From JBCCQH01 sp039024435 (lineage in GTDB: Bacteria; Bacteroidota; Bacteroidia; J057; JADKCL01): a DNA stretch of 55,465 nt. The number at the start of each line of letters is the position of its first letter. Positions within the stretch are counted from its first letter, which is position 1. Position numbers and translations under genes: made by a program. Where the stretch lies: NCBI GenBank assembly GCA_039024435.1, contig JBCCQH010000041.1:1-55465 (forward strand), written 5' to 3'. The notes below the pieces were generated by a model. It saw nothing but the letters and a program-made list of their open reading frames with translations. It did no database searches and was not told the origin of the DNA. Of this stretch, positions 42,125 through 50,891 are shown piece after piece.

Positions 42125-42538
42125 TCAGCCATTCAAGGTGTATTCCACCACGATTTCCGTGTTCAGGACAACGGAAATGGGGCAGTTTTCCTCGGCATCC
42201 TTTACGAACTCGGCAAACTTTTCGTCGGAGATATTGGCCACCTTCGCGGTGAGTGCGATGTGGGACTGCTTGATGCCCTCGATGCCGAATTCGATGTGGC
42301 AATCGGCGTGAAGTTCAGTGGCAGGAAAGCCCGCTTCCTGCAATTCATAGCTGAGTTTCATCGCGAAACAGCCGGCATGGGCGGCCGCAATGAGTTCTTC
42401 TGGGTTCGTACCGGCGCCATTTTCGAAGCGGGAACTGAACGAGTATGGGGTCTGCTTGAGCGTTTCGCTACCGGTGGTCAGATGACCGTCGCCACTCTTG
42501 ATGTCGCCGTTCCAGACGGCAGTTGCATTTCTTTTCAT
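42125..42538 (-). CDS. osmC: OsmC family peroxiredoxin
   Basis: The 137-residue protein starts KRNATAVWNGDIKSGDGHLTTGSETLKQTPYSF and contains the two redox cysteines of the family, C57 in AAAHAGCFAMKLS (peroxidatic) and C119 in AEENCPIS (resolving), plus the conserved NPEELIAAAHAGC stretch. Length and N-terminal pattern (GDIKSGDGHLTTGS) are of the OsmC rather than Ohr subgroup. It reduces organic hydroperoxides using lipoylated or thiol donors. The frame extends upstream of the ATG, but that part does not look coding. Stand-alone gene. Confidence 0.93.
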   Translation of the reverse strand: MKRNATAVWNGDIKSGDGHLTTGSETLKQTPYSFSSRFENGAGTNPEELIAAAHAGCFAMKLSYELQEAGFPATELHADCHIEFGIEGIKQSHIALTAKVANISDEKFAEFVKDAEENCPISVVLNTEIVVEYTLNG

Positions 42539-42943
42539 CGTGATTGTCGTTTTTGGTGAGGCGGACGGGACGGGCCGCACGGGTCCCATTGCCGGGTGTC
42601 TCCATCCGGCAACAGAACTCCGGTACCGGCTGAGATGTTTAGTAAAGTGCGATTTCTCTGCGCTGCCCCCGGTTTCGTTGCTGGACTCACCATTTTTGGG
42701 GAGATGAGAAAATGGCCATTTACGGGGTATTGGGGCGGGGGTATTCAAGGTAGTTTTGACCATGTAGAAAAAGCAGTGCTGCTTTTCTTCACGTCTGAAG
42801 CAAGATTGTCTGGTCAGAAAATGCTGCTGTAAAGTGAAACTGTGAGAATTGGAACCGGGGGAAGGGAGGTGCGCAATCCGAGCCCCCCACCGCACAGGAC
42901 GGCAACCGGCCTGTGTTCAAAACAACCTTAAACCGATTGAAAA
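42539..42943. other. 405-bp intergenic region between osmC and a secreted protein gene
   Basis: Both flanking genes read away from this spacer, so it should carry two promoters. It also holds an AT-rich hairpin, AAAAGCAG-tg-CTGCTTTT at 42769-42786, followed by CTTC, of terminator type but with no obvious gene before it. I see no gene in it. Confidence 0.4.
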
Positions 42944-43729
42944 ATGTTCACAACTAACATCTGGGAACGGGTGAGCCATGTCTCGTCCGCCCACCAGCAA
43001 GATCAATTTTGTGGGGTAAAATCTGTGATTTTGGGATTTTTTCTGCTTGTACTTGGGTTCTTTGGCACGCTATCGGCACAAAGTACCCAATGGGAAAACC
43101 TTGACGAATACGCCTGGGAGATTCTGGCGCCCGCCGGAACTTTTGCCGCCGGAGATGCGGTGACCTTTACCTTGGAATTGGGTACACCGGCGGTTCCGCT
43201 GGACCGTGTCTACGGGATCGATTTGGAACTGACGCTGGCCGATCACGTGACATTGCCGCCGAACTTTGCGACGGAGTGGGGAAGCTCCTGGCTGTTTGAC
43301 GCCATCGATGCATCAGAGTCGCATTCTTATGACGACGGGACCGGGATCCTGGCAATTTTGACGGAGCGTATTGATGGTGTCCCGCGGAATGGTGGAGGTG
43401 TGGTGTATACCTTTACCCTGATTTGTGGGGAAGACAGTACGCCCGCGGCGAGTTTGATTGACGACTCCGGAGGCCACGTACTCATCGACAATGTGGAAAT
43501 GCGCCAGGCGCCGGGCAAACGCAAGTCGGTCACCGCTCCGGTGGTCCACCTGGAAGTCCAACCGCTCGGGGCGGACTACACGGGGGGAGCCTGGGTGTCC
43601 CTTCCGATCACCGATACGGTCCCTAAGAGCGCATCGCTGTCCCTAGCGCCGGGATTTTACCTCCTCCGTTCCCGTCACGCGGACGGTCAGGTCCGAATCC
43701 GCAAGATTTGGGTGACAAATGAGCGGTGA
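42944..43729 (+). CDS. Secreted beta-sandwich protein with T9SS-like C-terminus
   Basis: The 261-residue frame has a hydrophobic export signal (KSVILGFFLLVLGFFGTLSAQ) that begins about 25 codons after the first ATG; a GTG or GTA near codon 25 may be the true start, so the N-terminus is uncertain. The mature part has a cohesin-like or Ig-like strand pattern (GDAVTFTLELGTPAVPLDRVYGIDLELTLADHVTLP) and ends SLSLAPGFYLLRSRHADGQVRIRKIWVTNER, which resembles a T9SS type A sorting tail. It is probably exported to the cell surface or medium. Function unknown. Repeat copy C follows 170 bp downstream. Confidence 0.65.
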   Translation: MFTTNIWERVSHVSSAHQQDQFCGVKSVILGFFLLVLGFFGTLSAQSTQWENLDEYAWEILAPAGTFAAGDAVTFTLELGTPAVPLDRVYGIDLELTLADHVTLPPNFATEWGSSWLFDAIDASESHSYDDGTGILAILTERIDGVPRNGGGVVYTFTLICGEDSTPAASLIDDSGGHVLIDNVEMRQAPGKRKSVTAPVVHLEVQPLGADYTGGAWVSLPITDTVPKSASLSLAPGFYLLRSRHADGQVRIRKIWVTNER

Positions 43730-43896
43730 AAGACGGCTGAATTTTGATGTCTGAATCCCATTGTGTACGGCTGGATTTCTGAACGCGCAGCCTTTACGGG
43801 AAATCGGAATATTTTCGGGGCGGCACGATGCATCGTACCGCCCCGATCCCGTTTTTTGAAGCTGATTTTGGGATTGGGTTCTCCTATTTACCCGCT

Positions 43897-44013
43897 GCGC
43901 GTTCGGAACGCGCCCATTGGAAATTGAAAATCAAGCAATTGGAAATTTTCCTGCGCCAATTGGAAATTGGAAATCGAGCAATTGGAAATTTCCTGCGGAA
44001 ATCAGAAATTCTT
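43897..44013 (+). repeat. Dispersed intergenic repeat, copy C
   Basis: The perfect palindrome GCGCGTTC-g-GAACGCGC (43897-43913) is followed by alternating CAATTGGAAAT and CCTGCGCCAAT words to about 44013, ending 24 bp before the threonine aldolase ATG. Together with copy B it defines the family; a GAACGCGCC-CATTGG junction is shared with copy B apart from one base. Confidence 0.78.
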
Positions 44014-44036
44014 TAGCTTTGCTAAAAAGGAAGGAT

Positions 44037-45077
44037 ATGAAGATCGACATGCGGAGCGATACGGTCACCAAGCCCACACCGGGAATGCGGGCGGCGATGA
44101 TGGACGCGGAAGTGGGGGACGATGTATTTCAGCAAGATCCCACCGTCAACGCTCTTCAAGAGAAAGCCGCCGCATTGTTTGGCATGGAAGCCGCGCTCTT
44201 TTGTCCGTCCGGCACCATGACCAATCAGATCGCTTTCAAAATCATTACTGAGCCTCTGTCCCAGGTCATTATGGAAGATTACGCCCATCCTTACCGCTAC
44301 GAAGGGGGCGGATTGGCGTTCAATTCCGGAGTATCGGTGGCGTTGGTGAAAGGGGATCGGGGGCGACTCACTGCCGCCCAGATCGCCCCCCGCATCAATC
44401 CGGACGACGTCCATTTTCCCCGGACGATGGCAGTCGCCCTAGAAAATACCTGCAACCGTGGCGGAGGCGCCTGCTACGATTTTGCCGCGATCCGCGAGAT
44501 CCGGACCCTGTGCAACGAACACGGGCTGGCCCTGCACCTGGACGGCGCCCGCCTTTTCAATGCCCTGGCGGAGACGCCGGAAACCCCCGCCGATTATGGC
44601 GCGGTCTGCGACACGATTTCCATTTGCCTGTCCAAAGGACTCGGCGCCCCGGTGGGATCGCTGTTGTTGAGCAGCCGGGACCGCATTCACCAGGCCCGCC
44701 GGGTACGCAAAGTGTTTGGCGGCGGGATGCGGCAAGCGGGATTTTTGGCGGCTGCCGGGATCTATGCCTTGGACCACCACCGCGAACGCCTCAAGGAAGA
44801 CCACCGCCGCGCCCGGCTCATCGAAGGCATGTTGCAGGACCAACCCTACGTCGCCGAAGTCCTGCCCGTTGCCACCAACATCGTGGTCTTCCGCTTGGTG
44901 GATGGCCTGGCGCCGGTCCGTTTCCTGGAAGATCTCGCCGCTCAAGGCGTGCTCGGCGTGCCTTTTGGGGGGCAACTCGTCCGTCTGGTTACCCACCTCG
45001 ATTTTACCGAAGAAATGCTCAATCCACTTTCTGAAGCCCTGAAATCGCTGCAATATACCGGGGTGAGCGCCGGATAA
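44037..45077 (+). CDS. ltaE: Low-specificity L-threonine aldolase (PLP-dependent)
   Basis: The 346-residue protein begins MKIDMRSDTVTKPTPGMRAAM, the standard family opening, and has LALHLDGARLFNA and the PLP-binding Lys200 in ICLSKGLGAPVGSLL. It splits L-threonine or L-allo-threonine to glycine and acetaldehyde. The ATG at 44037 follows GGAAGGAT and was preferred over an upstream ATG of the same frame that lies inside repeat copy C. The repeat thus covers the promoter region of this gene. The next gene starts 89 bp downstream. Confidence 0.93.
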   Translation: MKIDMRSDTVTKPTPGMRAAMMDAEVGDDVFQQDPTVNALQEKAAALFGMEAALFCPSGTMTNQIAFKIITEPLSQVIMEDYAHPYRYEGGGLAFNSGVSVALVKGDRGRLTAAQIAPRINPDDVHFPRTMAVALENTCNRGGGACYDFAAIREIRTLCNEHGLALHLDGARLFNALAETPETPADYGAVCDTISICLSKGLGAPVGSLLLSSRDRIHQARRVRKVFGGGMRQAGFLAAAGIYALDHHRERLKEDHRRARLIEGMLQDQPYVAEVLPVATNIVVFRLVDGLAPVRFLEDLAAQGVLGVPFGGQLVRLVTHLDFTEEMLNPLSEALKSLQYTGVSAG

Positions 45078-45166
45078 AACCGTGCCCAGTACCGGGTTGT
45101 GCAAACTGAGTTACTGACAGATCGGGATGTTTTTATAATTTTGTTCCGTTCACCAAGCAAGATACA

Positions 45167-46558
45167 ATGATGTACATCGAGCAATTATATACCAAGTGTC
45201 TTTCGGAAGCGGCCTACTACATCGAGTCGAACGGCGAAGCCGCCATCGTCGATCCCATCCGGGAAACGGAGCCGTACGTAGAAATGGCCGCCGCGCGCGG
45301 CGCCCGCATCAAATACATTTTTGAGACCCATTTCCACGCCGATTTTGTGTCCGGACACTTGGATTTGGCCCAGACGACGGGGGCGCAGATCATCTATGGT
45401 CCCAATGCCCGACCGGCTTACGATGTACACGTTGCTGAGGATGGGGAGGAGTTGCGCCTGGGCGCACTGACGATTAAGGTTGTGCACACTCCGGGCCATA
45501 CCCCGGAATCTACTTGCTACCTGCTGCGGGACGAAAACGGCAAGGACCACGCGCTGTTTTCCGGAGATACCCTGTTTGTGGGAGCGGTCGGACGACCTGA
45601 CCTCGCCGTCAAATCCGAGCGGCCCCTTACGCCCGAGATGCTGGCCGACATGATGTACGACAGCTTGCGCAACAAAATTATGCCCCTCGCCGACGAGGTC
45701 ATCGTCTATCCCGCCCATGGGGCGGGTTCTTCCTGCGGCAAAGGGATCGGCAAGGAGACTTGGTCCACCATTGGGGTGCAGAAAGCGACCAACTACGCGC
45801 TGCAACCGATGACCCGCGCGGCGTTCATCGCGGAGGTCACCCAAGATTTACCGGCGCCTCCCGCTTATTTCTTTGAGGATGCCCGCATCAATATGCAAGG
45901 CTACGAGCGCCTGAGCGAAGTGCTGGGGCGCAACGTCCGCGGCCTCTCCCCGGAGGAAGTGGCCGCCCGGGACGACGAGGTTTTGGTCCTAGACACCCGA
46001 CACCCCAATGAGTTTGAGCGGGGATTTATTCCGGGTGCGTGGAGCATTGGTCTCAATGGCAGCTACGCGGTCTGGGTGGGAACCCTGATCCCGATTGACC
46101 GCCCGATTCTGGTAGTAGCGGCGCCGGGCAAGGAAGAAGAAGCAATCGTGCGCCTGGCCCGGGTGGGATACGAAAACGTAGTCGGATACCTGCAAGGCGG
46201 GATGGAAAGCTGGGCGACCGCCGGTCAGCCGGTAGATGCCGTGAAATCGGTAACCGCCCGGGAAATGCTCGACGCTCTGCCCGCACCGCTGCTGGACGTA
46301 CGCAAGCCCGGCGAATTTGCCGTGGGCCACGTTCCAGAAGCTACGACTTTCCCGCTCTCGAATTTGGAGCAGCGGGCCGGCGAACTCGATCCTGAGACCA
46401 CTTACTACGTGCACTGTGCTGGGGGGTATCGGTCCATGATCGCCGCTTCCATGCTCAAGGCCCACGGCATTCCCCAGGTGATCAACGTCCTCGGCGGGAT
46501 CAAAACCATTCGCGAAGCGGGGGCAGCATTGCAAGCGGAAGAAGCGGTATCGGCTTAA
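45167..46558 (+). CDS. MBL-fold persulfide dioxygenase-like protein with two rhodanese domains
   Basis: The 463-residue protein has an N-terminal metallo-beta-lactamase domain with the metal motif THFHADF (H55, H57, D59) and later VVHTPGHTPESTCYLL and YPAHGAGSSCG, as in the ETHE1/BlaH-like group, which oxidises glutathione persulfide with an iron centre. Two rhodanese domains follow: the first (about 250-350) lacks the active Cys (ILVVAAPGKEEEA), the second has C417 in YYVHCAGGYRS. This BLH-type fusion is common in Bacteroidota and acts in sulfide/persulfide detoxification. It is followed by fkbM-like gene after 12 nt. First two codons are both ATG. Confidence 0.92.
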   Translation: MMYIEQLYTKCLSEAAYYIESNGEAAIVDPIRETEPYVEMAAARGARIKYIFETHFHADFVSGHLDLAQTTGAQIIYGPNARPAYDVHVAEDGEELRLGALTIKVVHTPGHTPESTCYLLRDENGKDHALFSGDTLFVGAVGRPDLAVKSERPLTPEMLADMMYDSLRNKIMPLADEVIVYPAHGAGSSCGKGIGKETWSTIGVQKATNYALQPMTRAAFIAEVTQDLPAPPAYFFEDARINMQGYERLSEVLGRNVRGLSPEEVAARDDEVLVLDTRHPNEFERGFIPGAWSIGLNGSYAVWVGTLIPIDRPILVVAAPGKEEEAIVRLARVGYENVVGYLQGGMESWATAGQPVDAVKSVTAREMLDALPAPLLDVRKPGEFAVGHVPEATTFPLSNLEQRAGELDPETTYYVHCAGGYRSMIAASMLKAHGIPQVINVLGGIKTIREAGAALQAEEAVSA

Positions 46559-46570
46559 CTTGCCCGCGCG

Positions 46571-47296
46571 ATGAAAAAACTCCTGCAAAGCGCACTGCAA
46601 CGGCTGCTGGGCTTCCCGCGCTACCTGTTTGTCTTCTCGCTATTCAAGATCTGGACCCTGCGCTGGGACCGCCGCGAAGGTGACTTTCACCATTTTCTGG
46701 CCCAGTTGTCGCCGGACGCCCGGGTACTGGACATCGGCGCGAACATCGGGATCATGACCGCCTTGCTCGCCAAACGTTGTCCCCAGGGGATGGTCCACGC
46801 CATCGAGCCGATTCCGGATAACTATGCGGCACTTCAGCGCATCGTAAAGTACTTTAAGTTCACCAATGTGCAGTTGCACCGCTTTGCCCTGGGCGCAGAA
46901 AAAGGCGAGCTGAAAATGGTCATGCCCGAGGTGCAAAATGTCCGGATGCAAGGCTTGAGCCACGCGGTCCACGAAACCATCACCGAGTACAACGAGGGCC
47001 AGTTTTACACCGTGCCCCAGCACCGACTCGATGACCTGGGGGCGGTGACCGAGGCGGTGAGCGCAATTAAGATCGATGTGGAGAACTTTGAGTATTTCGT
47101 ATTTGCCGGGGGAAAGGAAATGTTAAAGCGGGATCGGCCGTTGGTCTACTGCGAGCTCTGGGCAAATGAAAACCGCGACAAATGCTTCCACTTGTTGCGC
47201 GACGAACTCGGCTACGCAATCAAGGTCTTGCAAGACGGGAGCTTGACCGATTTTGATCCGAAAATCCACCCCCAGCAGAACTTCTTTTTTGTGTGA
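46571..47296 (+). CDS. FkbM family SAM-dependent methyltransferase
   Basis: The 241-residue protein carries the SAM motif VLDIGANIGIMTALLAK (52-68) and VHAIEPIPDNYAALQRIV, then AIKIDVENFEYFVFAGG, the FkbM-family motif (K-I-D-V-E-G/N-x-E). Such enzymes methylate hydroxyl groups of glycans or polyketides; the substrate is unknown. It begins 12 nt after the MBL-rhodanese gene and may be co-transcribed. An N-terminal basic amphipathic helix (KKLLQSALQRLLGFPRYLFVFSLF) could attach it to the membrane. Confidence 0.88.
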   Translation: MKKLLQSALQRLLGFPRYLFVFSLFKIWTLRWDRREGDFHHFLAQLSPDARVLDIGANIGIMTALLAKRCPQGMVHAIEPIPDNYAALQRIVKYFKFTNVQLHRFALGAEKGELKMVMPEVQNVRMQGLSHAVHETITEYNEGQFYTVPQHRLDDLGAVTEAVSAIKIDVENFEYFVFAGGKEMLKRDRPLVYCELWANENRDKCFHLLRDELGYAIKVLQDGSLTDFDPKIHPQQNFFFV

Positions 47297-47438
47297 CTGC
47301 TCGGGACATTGTGCCCGGAAAGTGTTCCCATAACTTTTTTGTAACCCTTTGTTTACGCGGGAGTTGCGCAGATTTGGCCACACAATTTCATTTTGAACAT
47401 TTGTCCGCCGACGGTTCCCTTCCTTGCCATTCCCTTCT

Positions 47439-47446
47439 TATATTTG
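47439..47446 (+). promoter_or_regulatory. Bacteroidota-type -7 box before the desaturase gene
   Basis: TATATTTG at 47439-47446 matches the TAnnTTTG consensus and lies 76 bp upstream of the ATG at 47522. A -33 TTTG at the right distance was not seen, so the assignment is tentative. Confidence 0.4.
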
Positions 47447-47521
47447 CGCCGTTATTTTAGGTAGTATGCGCGCCACGGTTATGGCGCTGGTCGCAAGGAA
47501 TTGAGTCCTAAAAACATTGAA

Positions 47522-48634
47522 ATGAAACACACGAAACCGAAATTCTCACGGCGCAAAGACCGAGAATTTTACAATACACTCCGGACCCGGGTCAACCAGT
47601 ATTTTGAAACCGCCGACGTCTCGAAGTTTGGCAATTCGGGCACGGTGGTCAAGATGATCGTCCTGTTGTTGCTGTACTTTGTTCCCTATTTGCTCACCGT
47701 TTCCGGGCTGATCACCGCTCCGGGCTTGGTCTGGGCGCTGTGGGCGGTCATGGGCATCGGGATGGCGGGCATTGGGATGGGCATCATGCACGACGCCAAT
47801 CACGGCTCATTTTCCAAAAACAAGAAAACGAACAACTTTCTCGGGCTGACCCTGAATCTCCTCGGGGGCAATGCGACCCTCTGGAAGTTGCAGCACAATG
47901 TTCTCCACCACACCTACACCAACATTGACGGGGTGGACGAAGACATCCACGGTCGGGGGATTCTGCGCTTCTCTCCGCACCAGGAATTGCGCGCTATTCA
48001 CCGCTTTCAGCACATCTACGCCTGGTTTTTTTACAGCATCCTGACCCTCAACTGGGTGCTGCAGAGCGATTATTCCCGGGTTTTCCGCTACCGCAAGCTG
48101 GGGCTGATCAAAAGCGACGCCGAACTGCGCAAAGAGTTCATCTCGGTCGTCCTGTGGAAGATCGTCTATTGGGGCTACGCTTTGGTGCTTCCTCTGCTGG
48201 TCGTCCCGGTGGCGCCTTGGGTGATTGTTGTTTCTTTCCTCACGATGCACCTGGTTGCGGGATTCACCCTGAGCATCATTTTCCAGACGGCCCACGTCAT
48301 GACCACGGCGGATTTTCCGATTCCGGCTGAGGGCTCGGTGGACAACAACTGGGCCGTGCACCAGCTCGAAACGACGAGCAACTACGCGCCGAATAGCCGG
48401 GTTCTCGCCTGGTTTATTGGCGGGCTGAATTACCAGATTGAGCACCATCTGTTTGCCCATGTCTCGCACGTTCACTACCCGGAAATTTCCAAGATCGTGA
48501 AGCACACCGCGGAAGAATACGGCATCCCATACCGCAGTTACCGTACGTTTTGGGCGGCACTGCGTGACCATGGGCGTATGCTCCGGCAGTTGGGCACGAC
48601 GCCTCGGGTGACCCCGTCCACGGTGCCCACCTGA
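47522..48634 (+). CDS. Membrane fatty acid desaturase (acyl-CoA or acyl-lipid type)
   Basis: The 370-residue protein shows the three histidine boxes: HDANH at 90-94, HNVLHH at 125-130 and the third QIEHH in NYQIEHHLFAHVSHVHYP; the Q in place of the first H is typical of front-end (delta-5/6-like) desaturases. Four membrane segments occur. There is no cytochrome b5 domain. It introduces a double bond into membrane fatty acids. The ATG at 47522 is preferred; a TTG at 47501 is also in frame. A strong candidate promoter precedes it. Not in an obvious operon. Confidence 0.93.
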   Translation: MKHTKPKFSRRKDREFYNTLRTRVNQYFETADVSKFGNSGTVVKMIVLLLLYFVPYLLTVSGLITAPGLVWALWAVMGIGMAGIGMGIMHDANHGSFSKNKKTNNFLGLTLNLLGGNATLWKLQHNVLHHTYTNIDGVDEDIHGRGILRFSPHQELRAIHRFQHIYAWFFYSILTLNWVLQSDYSRVFRYRKLGLIKSDAELRKEFISVVLWKIVYWGYALVLPLLVVPVAPWVIVVSFLTMHLVAGFTLSIIFQTAHVMTTADFPIPAEGSVDNNWAVHQLETTSNYAPNSRVLAWFIGGLNYQIEHHLFAHVSHVHYPEISKIVKHTAEEYGIPYRSYRTFWAALRDHGRMLRQLGTTPRVTPSTVPT

Positions 48635-48700
48635 GTCTTCACAATCGGCAGCGGGGGCAATCGGGGTTTATTCAACGGCGAAAAGTCGTAAATTGCCGCT

Positions 48701-49387
48701 GTGTCCAGCAAGATATTCATCAGTTACCGCCGTGCGGACAGTGCCGACTTTACCGTCGCGCTGTACAACGAATTGGTGAAGTACTTTGGCACGGCCGCCG
48801 TTTTCAAAGACATCAACAAGATCCCGCCCGGCATGGACTTCTCGGAAGTCCTGGAACAGGCCCTCGATGACAGTGTCGTGGTATTGGTACTGATCGGGCC
48901 GACCTGGATCAGCGAATCGGGACACCGCCTGTTTCAGGAGCACGATTGGGTCCGGCAGGAGATTGTCCGCTCCCTGGAGCGGGACCTGCGGGTCGTACCG
49001 GTGTTGCTCAACGGGGCAGACCTGCCGCAGCGCAAGCAGTTGCCGCCCGATCTGCACCCCTTGCTCAACCGCCAACTGGCCCGGGTGGACAACCGCCGAT
49101 TTGCTTATGATATCGAACAACTGGCGCGCGGGATCAGTGATTTGGTGCCGTTGCGGCGCAAGCGGACAAGCCCCACCACCCGCTGGGACAACGTTTTCAA
49201 AGCAATTATCCTGTTGTTGATGCTGATTGGAATCGGACTGGTAGGATTTGCCTGGACCGTGTCCGAGGGCGATTTCAAAGAAAAGGTGTTCATGTCGGTT
49301 CTGGGAAGCTCGGCGGTACTCGGAGGCTGGGCGGCCTTCACCCGACAGCGCTGGATCGAATTGCGCGCCAATCAATTACGCGAATAA
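48701..49387 (+). CDS. TIR-domain protein with two C-terminal membrane helices
   Basis: The 228-residue protein starts at a GTG (48701) with KIFISYRRADSADFTVALYNEL and continues with AVFKDINKIPPGMDFSEVLEQAL, VLIGPTWI and HDWVRQEIVRSLERDLRVVPVLL. These are the classical bacterial TIR features; E87 in WVRQEI stands where the NAD-cleaving glutamate is found. Residues 160-205 contain two hydrophobic segments (AIILLLMLIGIGLVGFAW and VFMSVLGSSAVLGGWAAF). So it is a membrane-bound TIR protein. The next gene, 10 nt downstream, encodes a membrane coiled-coil protein, probably its partner. Confidence 0.87.
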   Translation: MSSKIFISYRRADSADFTVALYNELVKYFGTAAVFKDINKIPPGMDFSEVLEQALDDSVVVLVLIGPTWISESGHRLFQEHDWVRQEIVRSLERDLRVVPVLLNGADLPQRKQLPPDLHPLLNRQLARVDNRRFAYDIEQLARGISDLVPLRRKRTSPTTRWDNVFKAIILLLMLIGIGLVGFAWTVSEGDFKEKVFMSVLGSSAVLGGWAAFTRQRWIELRANQLRE

Positions 49388-49397
49388 TCAAGGAAAC

Positions 49398-50084
49398 ATG
49401 GGAAATTTCGGCGACCCCACCACCGAGAATGAAGTCAGGACGGCGAAGCGCATCAATTATCTGTCGCTTTTGTTTTTGGTGGCCGTGCTGGCGGCAACCT
49501 TCTATTTCTTCCGGGAACTGCAGAACAAAAAGGCCGAATTGGTAGAGAAGACCCAAATGCTGGCCGATAGCACCGATAATTTGCAGCGGATCCGCGCCGA
49601 ATTGGAAGCGGCGCAAACCGACCTGGAAGCCCGCGAAGAAAGCACCCTTACGGTCTTGCGCAACGTAACCGAATTGGTGGAGCAAGCCGATTACGGAACC
49701 GCGACCCAACTCGCACGGGAATACAAAAGCCGAGAAGCCAGCGACCGCGTCAGCCTAAACGTGTACAGTTTTGGGGTGGCAGACCGGTCGCGCCAAGCGG
49801 TCGACAGCTACCTCCGGGAAGCTGACCACCACGTGCTGCTCAACCGCGAAGTCGAAAATCCCGCCTCCTGGCTCCAGGATTCGAGCACCGTCATGTTTTT
49901 TCACCCCAATACCGAAGAGGCCGCCCTCCGGATCGCCAACGATTTGCGGGAAGTGACCGGACAGGCATTCCGCGCGGCCATGGGTAGCCCCTCCGACGTC
50001 CCCCGCGTGCCCGACCAGCAATGGATCAACATCCACCACATCGAACCGGCCAAACTTTCCGCCCGCAAGCGCCAAGGAAAGTGA
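49398..50084 (+). CDS. Membrane coiled-coil protein paired with the TIR protein
   Basis: The 228-residue protein has a short cytoplasmic start (GNFGDPTTENEVRTAKRI), one membrane helix (NYLSLLFLVAVLAATFYFF), then a heptad-rich coiled coil (about 45-100, ELQNKKAELVEKTQMLADSTDNLQRIRAELEAAQTDLEAREESTL) and a C-terminal domain (120-228) with NVYSFGVADRSRQAVDSYLREADHHVLL and VMFFHPNTEEAALRIANDLREVTGQ. The last part resembles a LytR C-terminal or similar periplasmic/receiver-like domain, but I cannot name a family. It follows the TIR gene by 10 nt, so the two are almost surely co-expressed. Function unknown; a sensor or scaffold for the TIR protein is the contextual guess. Confidence 0.72.
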   Translation: MGNFGDPTTENEVRTAKRINYLSLLFLVAVLAATFYFFRELQNKKAELVEKTQMLADSTDNLQRIRAELEAAQTDLEAREESTLTVLRNVTELVEQADYGTATQLAREYKSREASDRVSLNVYSFGVADRSRQAVDSYLREADHHVLLNREVENPASWLQDSSTVMFFHPNTEEAALRIANDLREVTGQAFRAAMGSPSDVPRVPDQQWINIHHIEPAKLSARKRQGK

Positions 50085-50098
50085 CTCGATTCCGTGCT

Positions 50099-50647
50099 TC
50101 ACGCCTTTAAATAGATCCGCTCCGGCTCTTCCACCCGAAAATCCGCAATGCTGGGGTCCACCACCCCGATTTCCGCATAGGTGCTCCGGGCCTGGCGCAG
50201 GGTCATAGCGTTGCCGGGGCTGTATTCATCCTCGCGGGTCGTTTCGTCGTCCTCCCAGAAGCACACCGGGCAGACCTCGTAAGTGTGGCGCATGAGCAAG
50301 GTCCGGAAGTGGCAACAAGGACAGACCTCCAATTTTTCTTCTTCCCCTTCCACTGCCTCTACCGCGATCCCAAGCGCCCGCAACTCCGCCGCGAGGTATC
50401 CGTTGCGCACCCCCCGCATTTCCTGACGGATGGCCAGCAAGATGAGGGGATCGAGCCGCCGGTCCCGGGCATCTTCGATTTCCAAACCATTGCGCAATTC
50501 GGTGCGCAGGTCGGGTGGGAGTTCGCGGAGTTCGCTTTGCTCCGGCTCAAACACGGTCCACTCGAGCAGGAGTCCTTCGCGGTCCTCGGCGTCGAGCAAG
50601 GGCAAACGGGCGGCGGCGAGGGCCTTTTTGGCTTGGGATCGGGTCAT
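50099..50647 (-). CDS. CPCC cysteine-rich domain protein
   Basis: From the ATG at 50647 the product has 182 residues. The C-terminal half holds the Cys-rich CPCC domain: EVCPCCHFRTLL (C109, C111, C112) and YEVCPVCFWEDDE (C126, C129), followed by SPGNAMTLRQARSTYAEIGVVDP. The domain is a small predicted zinc-binding unit, often found in bacterial toxin-immunity or stand-alone proteins. The N-terminal half is helical and acidic. No signal peptide. It converges with the TIR operon (15-bp gap). The frame remains open far upstream but that part lacks coding character. Confidence 0.8.
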   Translation of the reverse strand: MTRSQAKKALAAARLPLLDAEDREGLLLEWTVFEPEQSELRELPPDLRTELRNGLEIEDARDRRLDPLILLAIRQEMRGVRNGYLAAELRALGIAVEAVEGEEEKLEVCPCCHFRTLLMRHTYEVCPVCFWEDDETTREDEYSPGNAMTLRQARSTYAEIGVVDPSIADFRVEEPERIYLKA

Positions 50648-50891
50648 GGGGAGCAATGCTGCATTTGCCCGCAAATATAGCTGCCTTTTCGGGGATCGGC
50701 CGGATTTCCGGGGAGACTTTTTCCTGGGTGAATGCGCCCAATCCGCGGTGGGAAAAATCCTGGCCAGCGCACGCGCGGATTTTCCCACGAAGCAATTCCG
50801 GGGGCAGAACGATGGTTGACATCTTTTTCCCCGGCAAAATAAAACTGTACGAAAAGCTCTATATTGAGGGTGACCAAGACCACAAACAAGA

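Noticed and set aside
42539..42895. N-terminal extension of the OsmC frame by about 119 codons
   Set aside because: The sequence before MKRNATAVW lacks any OsmC family character and its base pattern is non-coding.
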